NCBI GenBank assembly: GCA_007127015.1
Contig: SLAE01000100.1
Coordinates: 1 to 5,066, forward strand
Reading direction: 5' to 3'
Origin: Desulfonatronospira sp.
GTDB taxonomy: Bacteria; Desulfobacterota; Desulfovibrionia; Desulfovibrionales; Desulfonatronovibrionaceae
Length of the DNA: 5,066 nucleotides
Numbering within the stretch: position 1 is the stretch's first letter; every line of letters begins with the position of its first letter. This document shows, piece by piece, positions 1 to 5,066 of the stretch. The position numbers and the translations under genes were made by a program. The notes beneath the pieces are model-generated. The model did not search any database, was not told where the DNA came from, and was given only the letters and a program-made list of their open reading frames with translations.

Positions 1-158
1 GCAATGTCCGGCGAATTCAATCTGGCCCATGCAAGAGAAAGCAGAAGGCCAAAAGTGATGAAAAATACTATCGCCTGAAAATGATCAGGAGTGCGAATCA
101 CTCTCCAGGCGACAGCCAGTATGGTCAAGGCGAGGACAAGATCAAACAGGAGCGCCAC
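1..158 (-). CDS. DUF4040/MbhD-like antiporter subunit (partial, 3' end beyond window)
   Basis: This is the first 52 codons of an integral membrane subunit of the Mrp/Mbh-type cation/proton antiporter; the rest lies off the left edge. The visible residues hold two hydrophobic segments (about 2-18 and 28-44) and the family signature around RTPDHFQAIVFFITFGLLL followed by SLAWARLNSPDI. These match the DUF4040 (MbhD) domain, which in classical Mrp systems is fused into the C-terminal part of MrpA. I chose the GTG at 158 because it shares one base with the mrpG stop codon (TAGTG) and has a strong purine-rich ribosome binding site, AGGAAGGGGG at 163-172. The one-base overlap implies translational coupling to mrpG. 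A free-standing DUF4040 subunit is the arrangement known from membrane-bound hydrogenase (Mbh) clusters and split Mrp operons, so further mrpB/C/D-like genes probably follow to the left. It is absent from ATG-only ORF calls because it starts with GTG. Confidence 0.85.
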   Translation of the reverse strand, partial: MALLFDLVLALTILAVAWRVIRTPDHFQAIVFFITFGLLLSLAWARLNSPDI

Positions 159-448
159 TAATCCCCCTTCCTGTCCAAGGTATGCAGTATATAGTTGGCA
201 ATGAAATAACAGGCGCTGGAGCTTCCTACCAGAGCCAGCCCCCAGATCAGACCGAGCTTGATAATGTCCGGCAGGGTGGAATCGATCATAAGCCCCAGCA
301 CGACAAAGCCAAGGCCCAGATTATCCGCCTTGGTCAAAGCGTGAATGCGGCTTAAGGCATCAGGAAAACGAAGAAGGCCAACGGTGCCGCCCAGAAAAAA
401 AAAGGCACCTGCCAGACAAAGCATTATGCTGAGCAGATTTGCCGGCAT
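158..448 (-). CDS. mrpG: Na+/H+ antiporter subunit MrpG (MnhG/PhaG)
   Basis: This 96-residue small membrane subunit belongs to the Mrp (Mnh/Pha, CPA3) multisubunit monovalent cation/proton antiporter; it is a structural part of the complex rather than a conducting antiporter subunit. The family signature is very clear: GGTVGLLRFPDALSRIHALT at residues 20-39, then KADNLGLGFVVLGLM. Hydrophobic segments run about 5-24, 43-56 and 62-85, with a short charged tail (DRKGD). The length is typical for the family. The ATG at 448 lies 3 bp after the mrpF stop codon, and the stop overlaps the next GTG start by one base, so F, G and the DUF4040 gene form one operon. In the last membrane segment the Pro- and His-containing motif common in classical MrpG is replaced by SSSACYFIA, as expected of a divergent subfamily rather than a defect. 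Confidence 0.95.
   Translation of the reverse strand: MPANLLSIMLCLAGAFFFLGGTVGLLRFPDALSRIHALTKADNLGLGFVVLGLMIDSTLPDIIKLGLIWGLALVGSSSACYFIANYILHTLDRKGD
163..172 (-). promoter_or_regulatory. Ribosome binding site for the DUF4040 subunit
   Basis: AGGAAGGGGG on the minus strand lies within the last codons of mrpG, 4 nt upstream of the GTG at 158 (7 nt if the AGGAAGG part is taken as the core). It supports the non-ATG start that overlaps the mrpG stop codon by one base. Confidence 0.6.
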
Positions 449-451
449 GAT

Positions 452-724
452 TCAACCCCGGGTATTATCAGAAGGGGCCGGTGTTTTGCGCACAAAAGCC
501 AGAACGCTCATGATCATGAGCAAAGCAAAGAGCAGGGCGGCGTTACGGATATACGGGGCTTCAAGTGCCTGAGCCAGAAGAAGCAATATGGCCACACCGG
601 TAGTGCCGAATAGTTGAGCTGCAACCATGCGGTCTGCCGGAGTGGGACCCAGAATCACCCGCCACAGACCGGCCAGAACGTTCAGAAGCAAAAAAAAGGC
701 CAGCCCCAGATAAAAGATCTGCAT
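452..724 (-). CDS. mrpF: Na+/H+ antiporter subunit MrpF (MnhF/PhaF)
   Basis: This 90-residue membrane subunit of the Mrp cation/proton antiporter is apparently the first gene of the operon visible here. The family hallmark is GPTPADRMVAAQLFGTTGVA starting at residue 26, with the conserved Asp at 31. Three hydrophobic helices lie at about 4-24, 36-54 and 60-78, and the length is normal. The start at 724 is fixed by a near-perfect GGAGGT (731-736) with 6-nt spacing. It is 3 bp from mrpG. No mrpE-like gene lies immediately upstream; instead there is a 155-bp gap with palindromes and then a lipid kinase gene. In the third helix, the position I recall as often Asp in classical MrpF (the D-[IA]-AL pattern) is Asn61 here (RNAALLFALL). 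Function is known from the family; the transported ion in this organism is inference. Confidence 0.94.
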   Translation of the reverse strand: MQIFYLGLAFFLLLNVLAGLWRVILGPTPADRMVAAQLFGTTGVAILLLLAQALEAPYIRNAALLFALLMIMSVLAFVRKTPAPSDNTRG

Positions 725-730
725 CAGTTT

Positions 731-736
731 ACCTCC
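731..736 (-). promoter_or_regulatory. Ribosome binding site of mrpF
   Basis: The minus strand reads CGGAGGTAAACTGATG, giving a near-perfect Shine-Dalgarno GGAGGT six bases before the ATG at 724. Such a strong site after a 155-bp gap suggests mrpF opens its own transcription unit instead of being coupled to the upstream lipid kinase gene. Confidence 0.8.
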
Positions 737-782
737 GAGAGATTGGCAGTCTTGTGAATCAAGTCCGAAACAATTATCCAGT

Positions 783-809
783 CTGTATAATACAGTTGTT
801 TAAAAACAA
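783..809. promoter_or_regulatory. Two abutting palindromes upstream of mrpF; candidate operator/promoter
   Basis: Two perfect inverted repeats lie end to end: CTGTATAATACAG at 783-795 (6-bp arms, 1-bp centre) and TTGTTTAAAAACAA at 796-809 (6-bp arms, 2-bp centre). Read on the minus strand, the region has a -35-like TTGATT (808-813) and, 15 or 16 bp on, a -10-like TATTAT (787-792) or ATTATA (786-791). A transcript would start about 55 nt before mrpF. The spacing is short for a sigma-70 promoter, so the site may need an activator, or the palindromes may be operator half-sites. There is no downstream T-run, so neither palindrome is a good terminator. The promoter and operator roles are inference. 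Confidence 0.35.
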
Positions 810-879
810 TCAACACAGGCAGTCAATTGTCCCTGCAGACAAAGATTCAATGTTATTTGCCGTCAGGCTGCCGGATAAA

Positions 880-1533
880 TCAGAGGCTGCTCAGCAGGAG
901 CATGACTGCTCCGGCAATGATTGGAGCCTGCAGATTATCATTTAATGGTCCGGGGAGAGCTTCCGCCAGGCAGGCGCAGATAGAAGCTGCAGCACCTGTC
1001 CAGAAGTTTACACCGGGCATCAGCAGCACCACAAGCAAGGCCGCTGCCAGAAAGGCCAGAGATCCTTCCATGGTCTTTTCTCCTCTGGCCCAGGTTCTTT
1101 TTCCGTACTTCTGGCCGACGATCGCGGCAGCGGCATCGCCGACCATGAACAGGGCGAAGGACATGGCAGCTATATGAACTGGAAAGATAAGTATGAGCAG
1201 AAATGCTGAGATAAGGGCGTAAGTTGCTCCGGTAAGGGCCACTTTACCGCCTGGCAGGGCCTGCTCCTCCGGGCGTATCAAAGCCCCGAAAATATTCTGC
1301 ATCTTGCTGCCAAACCACGGGGCTTTGAATCTGAGGATGTCCAGAATAAGAGCGATTAACGCTGCCAGACCAAGAATGAGCATGGCCGGATGTTTGCCCA
1401 TCCACAGCATTATCAGGGATAAGGCAACAGCCAGAATATGAACTGATTTGCGCAGCATCTCAAAATTGAAAGGCAGAAGCTCCTTTTGTCTGATCAGGTC
1501 TATACCCTTTTCTTTCTTCCCGGTTGAGGTCAT
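880..1533 (-). CDS. Membrane CTP-dependent lipid kinase (SEC59/VTE5-like polyprenol, phytol or diacylglycerol kinase family)
   Basis: This 217-residue, strongly hydrophobic protein probably has six or seven membrane helices. It resembles the SEC59/DGK1/VTE5 group, whose known members use CTP to phosphorylate dolichol, diacylglycerol or phytol at a membrane. Landmarks in order are: a basic-aromatic entry motif with R28, K29 and H32; LTGATY near 100-105; VGDAAAAIVGQKYGK at 131-145; KTMEGSLAF at 153-161; and EALPGPLNDNLQAPIIAG from E191. The last corresponds to the family's E-x-DDN-x-P motif, with N198 in place of the first Asp but D199 and N200 kept. The start at 1533 has no obvious Shine-Dalgarno; the first 24 residues are hydrophilic, and Met25 directly before the conserved RKSVHI is an alternative start. 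It has its own candidate promoter at 1582-1609. It lies 155 bp upstream of mrpF on the same strand. The substrate cannot be told from sequence; a CDP-DAG synthase-like role is less likely given the motifs. Confidence 0.82.
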   Translation of the reverse strand: MTSTGKKEKGIDLIRQKELLPFNFEMLRKSVHILAVALSLIMLWMGKHPAMLILGLAALIALILDILRFKAPWFGSKMQNIFGALIRPEEQALPGGKVALTGATYALISAFLLILIFPVHIAAMSFALFMVGDAAAAIVGQKYGKRTWARGEKTMEGSLAFLAAALLVVLLMPGVNFWTGAAASICACLAEALPGPLNDNLQAPIIAGAVMLLLSSL

Positions 1534-1581
1534 TTTTCTTTTTGAGCATGCTGGGTTTATTGATTATGTTTGTCCTTCTGT

Positions 1582-1609
1582 ATTCTAAGGCACGCAACTT
1601 TTTAATCAA
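1582..1609 (-). promoter_or_regulatory. Candidate sigma-70 promoter of the lipid kinase gene
   Basis: On the minus strand, TTGATT (1604-1609) is followed after 16 bp by TAGAAT (1582-1587), five of six matches to the -10 consensus and four of six to the -35. Transcription would begin near 1575, leaving a leader of about 40 nt before the ATG at 1533. It is the best promoter match I found in this divergent intergenic region. Confidence 0.5.
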
Positions 1610-1658
1610 GGCAGCTTTCCGGTTTCGGCGGGCTGTTTGATCTTGCTGAACCTGAAAA

Positions 1659-1673
1659 CTTATTGCAAAAAAT
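1659..1673. repeat. 15-bp direct repeat, copy 1
   Basis: CTTATTGCAAAAAAT occurs here and again at 1740-1754, identical over 15 bases and differing at both flanking bases. Both copies lie in the noncoding region between the divergent lipid kinase and HD genes, 81 bp apart start to start, in the same orientation. This is a possible protein-binding site or a remnant of a dispersed intergenic repeat; the role is unknown. Confidence 0.6.
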
Positions 1674-1679
1674 CGACCA

Positions 1680-1696
1680 TCCTCTAAGAAAGAGGA
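1680..1696. repeat. Small hairpin between the two direct repeats
   Basis: TCCTCT (1680-1685) and AGAGGA (1691-1696) form a perfect 6-bp inverted repeat with a 5-base loop. On the minus strand it is followed, after a gap, by the T-run of repeat copy 1, which gives a poor terminator geometry. No minus-strand gene ends nearby, so a terminator role is not needed. Function unknown. Confidence 0.3.
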
Positions 1697-1726
1697 AACG
1701 GGTGTTGAAGATAATTGCAGGAATTA

Positions 1727-1763
1727 GCACTTAAACCGCCTTATTGCAAAAAATTTTAAGTGC
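1727..1763. repeat. 9-bp inverted repeat enclosing direct-repeat copy 2
   Basis: GCACTTAAA (1727-1735) is the exact reverse complement of TTTAAGTGC (1755-1763). The 19-base loop (1736-1754) ends with the second copy of the 15-bp direct repeat. It lies 48 bp upstream of the HD-protein start codon, so it could be a 5'-leader stem-loop or a spaced operator. The stem is AT-rich and is not followed by a clean T-run, so it is unlikely to be a terminator. Confidence 0.45.
1740..1754. repeat. 15-bp direct repeat, copy 2
   Basis: This is the second copy of CTTATTGCAAAAAAT, the first being at 1659-1673. It forms most of the loop of the inverted repeat at 1727-1763 and is about 58 bp upstream of the HD gene start. 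No sigma-70 -10/-35 pair of good quality could be identified for the HD gene around it. Confidence 0.6.
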
Positions 1764-1800
1764 AGTGCAGATGGCAAAGACCGGATGAGTGTAAAATTCT

Positions 1801-1805
1801 GGAGG
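1801..1805 (+). promoter_or_regulatory. Ribosome binding site of the HD-domain gene
   Basis: GGAGG sits six bases upstream of the ATG at 1812, an ideal Shine-Dalgarno that fixes the start of the HD protein. It overlaps the end of a possible 8-codon leader reading frame (1785-1811) whose TAA directly abuts the ATG. Confidence 0.8.
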
Positions 1806-1811
1806 TTGTAA

Positions 1812-3068
1812 ATGTACGAGATAAGCCCAAGCGTGCGTAAAGGATTGTTGCAGCTGATATTTTCCGGATCTTTCATGAAGCGCTGGAACGACAAGCTGCG
1901 TCCGGTGGAACTGGTCGAAGTGGACAAACAGGCACACAAGATGTTTGTTGCCTACGTCCTTTATCTTTTAAACTCAAGAAATCTGAACGAAGACGAAAGA
2001 GTGGCTCTGGGAGAAGAAGTCATTCTTGGAGGGATATATGAATACCTGTACCGGCTGGTCATAACAGATATTAAACCGCCTATTTTTTACCGTATAAGAT
2101 CTAATCCGGAACATTACCGTCAGCTTACGAACTGGGTTCTTGATCAGCTTCAACCCCGGCTGCAGCCGCTGGGAAACAGGTTTTGGGAAGGTCTTTGCGC
2201 ATATCTCGAAGATCCAAAAAATGATGGTCTTGCCCGCAGGATTCTGGAAGGAGCCCATATTTTTGCCAGCAGCTGGGAATTCGGACTGATCAAGGGTATG
2301 GATCCAGGAGATGACGAATTGAAAGCGATAGAAGTCAATTTTGATCGCCTGCTGAAAAAACATTTTGATCTCAAAGGAATGCGGGAGATTGCCGCGGGCT
2401 CAGCAAGCGGACTCGGAGGACTGGTTGATCTCTGCGGCCGCCTGAGGTTCCAGAAAAGATGGTCACAGACCCCGCGCATACCTGAAACTTCGGTTCTCGG
2501 TCATATGTTCATTGTGGCCTGTTATGCTTATTTTTTCAGTCTTTCGGTGGGGGCTTGCTCAAAGCGCAGGCAGAATAATTTTTTTGCCGGACTTATTCAT
2601 GATCTGCCCGAACTTTTAACCAGGGACATTATTTCTCCGGTCAAACAATCCGTACAAAGGATCAAGGATTTAATCCGCGAATACGAGCAAAGAGAACTGG
2701 AAGAAAGGGTATTTGTTCTGCTGCAGGACGAAGAATACTTGGAACTGACCGAAAGGCTGCGCTATTTTCTGGGCACTAACGGACACTCTGAGTTCGACAA
2801 CACCATAATTCTCAACAACAGGATCCAGACGATCGATCAGCTGCATCTGCACCGGGAGTACAACCAGAACCGGTTTGATCCCAAGGACGGACAACTGCTT
2901 AAAGCCTGCGACAATCTGGCCGCGTTTATCGAAGCTTACACGGCGACCAGAAACGGAATAATCAATGAACAGCTGCAGCAGGCGCAATGGAAAATCCGCA
3001 ACCGCTATCAGCATGTCAGCCTGCTTGGTTCAGTACATATCGGTGCGCTGCTGGCCGATTTTGATTGA
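1812..3068 (+). CDS. HD-domain phosphohydrolase, YfbR-like, with a degenerate duplicated N-terminal half
   Basis: This 418-residue soluble protein has no signal peptide or membrane helix. Its C-terminal half (about 205-385) matches the layout of E. coli YfbR, a metal-dependent 5'-deoxynucleotidase: RLRFQKRW with R216 and W217 (YfbR R18, W19), H231 (H33), IHDLPELLTRDIISPVK at 262-278 with H263, D264, E267 and D272 (H68, D69, E72, D77), and D367 in LKACDNLAAF (D137). All metal ligands and substrate-recognition residues are therefore present, and dephosphorylation of a nucleoside monophosphate or similar substrate is a reasonable inference. The N-terminal half appears to repeat this pattern without the catalytic residues: R24-W25, H42, a gapless match of 74-91 to 260-277 with HD replaced by E77-Y78 and E267 by R81, and ILEGAHIFASSW at 144-155 mirroring the D367 helix with His149. 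YfbR itself is about 200 residues, so this is double length. The start is fixed by GGAGG at 1801-1805. It is divergent from the lipid kinase gene and convergent with lon. The physiological substrate is unknown. Confidence 0.8.
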   Translation: MYEISPSVRKGLLQLIFSGSFMKRWNDKLRPVELVEVDKQAHKMFVAYVLYLLNSRNLNEDERVALGEEVILGGIYEYLYRLVITDIKPPIFYRIRSNPEHYRQLTNWVLDQLQPRLQPLGNRFWEGLCAYLEDPKNDGLARRILEGAHIFASSWEFGLIKGMDPGDDELKAIEVNFDRLLKKHFDLKGMREIAAGSASGLGGLVDLCGRLRFQKRWSQTPRIPETSVLGHMFIVACYAYFFSLSVGACSKRRQNNFFAGLIHDLPELLTRDIISPVKQSVQRIKDLIREYEQRELEERVFVLLQDEEYLELTERLRYFLGTNGHSEFDNTIILNNRIQTIDQLHLHREYNQNRFDPKDGQLLKACDNLAAFIEAYTATRNGIINEQLQQAQWKIRNRYQHVSLLGSVHIGALLADFD

Positions 3069-3086
3069 GAAGTTCTGAAACGGCGT

Positions 3087-3109
3087 TCGGGCTTTTCAAA
3101 CCTGCCCGA
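3087..3109. other. Weak hairpin between the convergent HD and lon gene ends
   Basis: TCGGGC (3087-3092) and GCCCGA (3104-3109) form a 6-bp GC-rich stem with an 11-base loop spanning the lon stop codon (3096-3098). Both genes end within 27 bp of each other, so a shared bidirectional terminator would make sense. However, no T-run follows the stem on either strand, so intrinsic termination is doubtful. Confidence 0.25.
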
Positions 3110-5066
3110 TATCAAGCAGAGGCCAGATCTGGTCTATGTTTTCTACTGTTTTGACCTGGATATTCTTGCGCAGTTCCGGAGGAATGTCCTCAAAATCGTG
3201 CATGTTGTCTTCCGGAATAATTACCGTCTTGATTCCTGAAGCTACTGCAGCCAGAATTTTTTCTTTGATCCCCCCTACGGGAAGAACTCTGCCGCGAAGA
3301 GTGATTTCACCGGTCATGCCCATATTGTTGGGCAGGACTTTATCAGTCAAGGCCGAGACCAGAGCTGACACCATGGTCAGGCCTGCAGAGGGGCCATCTT
3401 TAGGGGTGGCTCCAGCCGGGACATGAATATGAATGTCCCTCTTGTCAAGCAGATCTTCCATAAGTCCCAGTGTTCCTGCCCTGCTGCGCGCGTAGCTTAG
3501 TGAGGCTTGAGCGCTTTCCTTCATGACCTCGCCCATTTGTCCGGTCAGGATGAGTTTGCCCTTCCCGGGCATCAGACTGACCTCAACATGCAGAATTTCA
3601 CCTCCATATGCGGTCCAGGCCAAACCGATGGCCACGCCGGGAGGAAGTTCCTTGTCCCTGTCCTCGAGCCTGAATCTGGGAGGACCTAAAAGTCTGCCCA
3701 GCTTTTGTCTGGTGATCTTAAAAGGTCCTTTTTTCCCTTCCGCAACCTGCCTGGCCACCTTGCGGCAAACACTGGCTATTTCTCTTTCCAGATTTCTCAG
3801 GCCAGCTTCCCGGGTATAGCTGCGGATCATTTCCTTGAGCACTCCATCGCTGATCAGAACATCTTTGTCCTCAAGTCCGGTTTCATTAATCTGTCTGGGA
3901 ACCAGGTACTTGCGGGCGATCTTAACCTTTTCCTGTTCGGTGTAGCCTGGAATCCGCAGAACCTCCATGCGGTCAAGCAAAGCAGAGGGTATGGTATCCA
4001 GGATGTTGGCGGTGCAGACGAACGTGACCCTGGACAGGTCGTAGGGTACGTTCAGGTAATGATCGGTGAATGAATGGTTCTGTTCCGGATCCAGCACTTC
4101 CAGAAGTGCTGAAGAAGGATCGCCGCGAAAATCCGTGCCCACTTTGTCTATCTCATCAAGCATGAATACCGGGTTGACGGATCCGGCATCCTTCATGCTC
4201 TGGATAATTCTGCCGGGCATTGATCCTATGTAAGTTCTGCGGTGCCCCCTGATCTCGGCTTCATCACGCATGCCGCCCAGGGACATGCGCACGAATTTGC
4301 GGTTCAAAGACCTGGCTATGGATTGTCCAAGAGAGGTTTTGCCCACCCCGGGAGGACCTACAAAGCACAGAATCGGACCTTTCATTCTGGGGTTCAGCTT
4401 GCGCACACTGAGATATTCCAGGATTCTCTCTTTGACCTTCTCCAGATTGAAATGGTCTTCATCCAGAATTTTCTGCGCCTCCTGAATGTCCAGACGGTCC
4501 TTGGTTCTTTTTTTCCAGGGAATTTCCACCAGCCAATCCAGATAAGTCCTGGCTACAGTAGATTCCGCTGAGTCAGGATGCATGCTTTCCAGTCTCTGAA
4601 GCTGTTTTTCCGCTTCCTTCATCACCTTGGCGGGCAGACCTGCCTTTTTCAAAGACTGCCTTAGCTGTTCCAGATCGTCGCCGCTCTCGGTGATATCCCC
4701 AAGCTCCTTGCGGATAGCCTTGAGCTGCTCACGCAGGAAATACTCGCGTTGAGCCTTGTCCATGCCTTCTTTGGCCATGTTCTGGATTTTGGCCTGCATT
4801 GAAGCAACTTCCACTTCCCTGGCCAGTTGGTCATTGACCATTCTCAGGCGCTGGAGGGGATCTTCACATTCAAGGATCTGCTGTGCTTCCAGGGTTTTCA
4901 TCCTGAGGTTGGAAGCTACCAGGTCAGCCAGTCTTCCGGGATCGTCGACACTGTTAAGTACCGCCATGATCTCGGAAGAATCAACGCCTCTAAGACTCAG
5001 AAGCTTTTCGCTCTGTTCTCTTGCGGCTCTTAGCAGAGCTTCAGATTCAGAAGTCGTTTCGGTAAA
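3096..5066 (-). CDS. lon: ATP-dependent Lon protease, LonA type (partial, N-terminus beyond window)
   Basis: This cytoplasmic AAA+ serine protease degrades misfolded and regulatory proteins. The reading frame stays open to the right edge: 33 more codons precede the Met at 4967, and these (with SESEALLRAAREQ) are ordinary Lon N-domain sequence, so that Met is internal and the gene is cut by the window. About 656 residues are visible; compared with E. coli Lon, roughly 120-130 are missing. Counting from the Met at 4967: the coiled-coil N-domain end (about 45-125), Walker A GPPGVGKT 204-211, Walker B FMLDEID 268-274, sensor 1 Asn321, arginine finger R333 (LLDRME), sensor 2 in TREAGLRNLERE (R391), then the protease domain with catalytic Ser527 in KDGPSAG and Lys570 in GGIKEK. 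The Ser-Lys spacing of 43 equals that of E. coli S679/K722. All catalytic parts are intact, with no frameshift. The gene ends 27 bp from the convergent HD gene; its promoter lies outside the window. Confidence 0.97.
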   Translation of the reverse strand, partial: FTETTSESEALLRAAREQSEKLLSLRGVDSSEIMAVLNSVDDPGRLADLVASNLRMKTLEAQQILECEDPLQRLRMVNDQLAREVEVASMQAKIQNMAKEGMDKAQREYFLREQLKAIRKELGDITESGDDLEQLRQSLKKAGLPAKVMKEAEKQLQRLESMHPDSAESTVARTYLDWLVEIPWKKRTKDRLDIQEAQKILDEDHFNLEKVKERILEYLSVRKLNPRMKGPILCFVGPPGVGKTSLGQSIARSLNRKFVRMSLGGMRDEAEIRGHRRTYIGSMPGRIIQSMKDAGSVNPVFMLDEIDKVGTDFRGDPSSALLEVLDPEQNHSFTDHYLNVPYDLSRVTFVCTANILDTIPSALLDRMEVLRIPGYTEQEKVKIARKYLVPRQINETGLEDKDVLISDGVLKEMIRSYTREAGLRNLEREIASVCRKVARQVAEGKKGPFKITRQKLGRLLGPPRFRLEDRDKELPPGVAIGLAWTAYGGEILHVEVSLMPGKGKLILTGQMGEVMKESAQASLSYARSRAGTLGLMEDLLDKRDIHIHVPAGATPKDGPSAGLTMVSALVSALTDKVLPNNMGMTGEITLRGRVLPVGGIKEKILAAVASGIKTVIIPEDNMHDFEDIPPELRKNIQVKTVENIDQIWPLLDIGQV

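Noticed and set aside
861..876. GC-rich imperfect hairpin just after the lipid kinase stop codon, considered as a terminator
   Set aside because: The stem is short and interrupted by a mismatch and there is no following T-run on the minus strand, so it is not a supportable intrinsic terminator.
754..1177. Plus-strand open frames over 754-945 and 827-1177
   Set aside because: They lie antisense to the lipid kinase gene and the mrp leader, have no recognisable protein family, and are shadows of the minus-strand coding pattern.
1463..1549. 28-codon minus-strand frame starting at the ATG at 1549, overlapping the start of the lipid kinase gene out of frame
   Set aside because: It encodes a lysine/arginine-rich peptide with no recognisable family, and its Shine-Dalgarno-like AGAAGGA is too far upstream. 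Its ending just before Met25 of the kinase is probably coincidence.
1640..1811. Search for a riboswitch or promoter for the HD gene
   Set aside because: No known riboswitch consensus was recognised. TAAAAT at 1792-1797 has no -35 partner and would start transcription inside the ribosome binding site.
1731..2081. 11-base repeat TTAAACCGCCT at 1731-1741 and 2071-2081
   Set aside because: A few exact 11-mers are expected by chance in a window of this size, and the second copy is within coding sequence encoding normal residues.
3136..5033. Several plus-strand open frames within the lon region
   Set aside because: All are antisense to an intact, highly conserved lon frame; they are composition shadows without family features.

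Overview
The window is a bacterial chromosomal segment of moderate GC with tightly packed genes. Going by protein style, it probably comes from a Deltaproteobacterium (Desulfobacterota), perhaps a Desulfovibrionales-like sulfate reducer. The clues are a LonA of the type common there, an Mrp cluster with a free-standing DUF4040 subunit, and a YfbR-like HD protein. This taxonomic call is inference; no rRNA or other marker is present.

Layout. From position 1 to 724 on the minus strand lies the start of a multisubunit cation/proton antiporter operon: mrpF (452-724), mrpG (158-448) and the first 52 codons of a DUF4040/MbhD-like subunit that runs off the left edge. Spacings are 3 bp and a 1-bp overlap, so the genes are translationally coupled. 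A 155-bp gap (725-879) with two abutting perfect palindromes and a strong ribosome binding site separates mrpF from an upstream, same-strand gene. That gene (880-1533) encodes a membrane CTP-dependent lipid (polyprenol/phytol/diacylglycerol-type) kinase. A 278-bp divergent intergenic region (1534-1811) follows. It holds a credible promoter for the kinase, a 15-bp direct repeat in two copies, and a 9-bp inverted repeat whose loop contains one of those copies.

On the plus strand, 1812-3068 encodes a 418-residue soluble HD-domain protein. Its C-terminal half carries the full YfbR-type 5'-deoxynucleotidase active-site set. Its N-terminal half looks like a degenerate second copy of the same fold. 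It is convergent, with a 27-bp gap, to lon (3096-5066, minus strand, N-terminus beyond the right edge), which has intact ATPase and Ser-Lys protease motifs.

The antiporter genes work as one membrane complex exporting Na+ (or another monovalent cation) against protons. The lipid kinase, HD phosphohydrolase and Lon are each likely independent housekeeping or accessory functions; the sequence shows no pathway joining them. The most interesting items are the duplicated, half-degenerate HD protein and the structured intergenic repeats. I see no convincing evidence of a wholly new multi-gene system, mobile element, CRISPR array or RNA gene.
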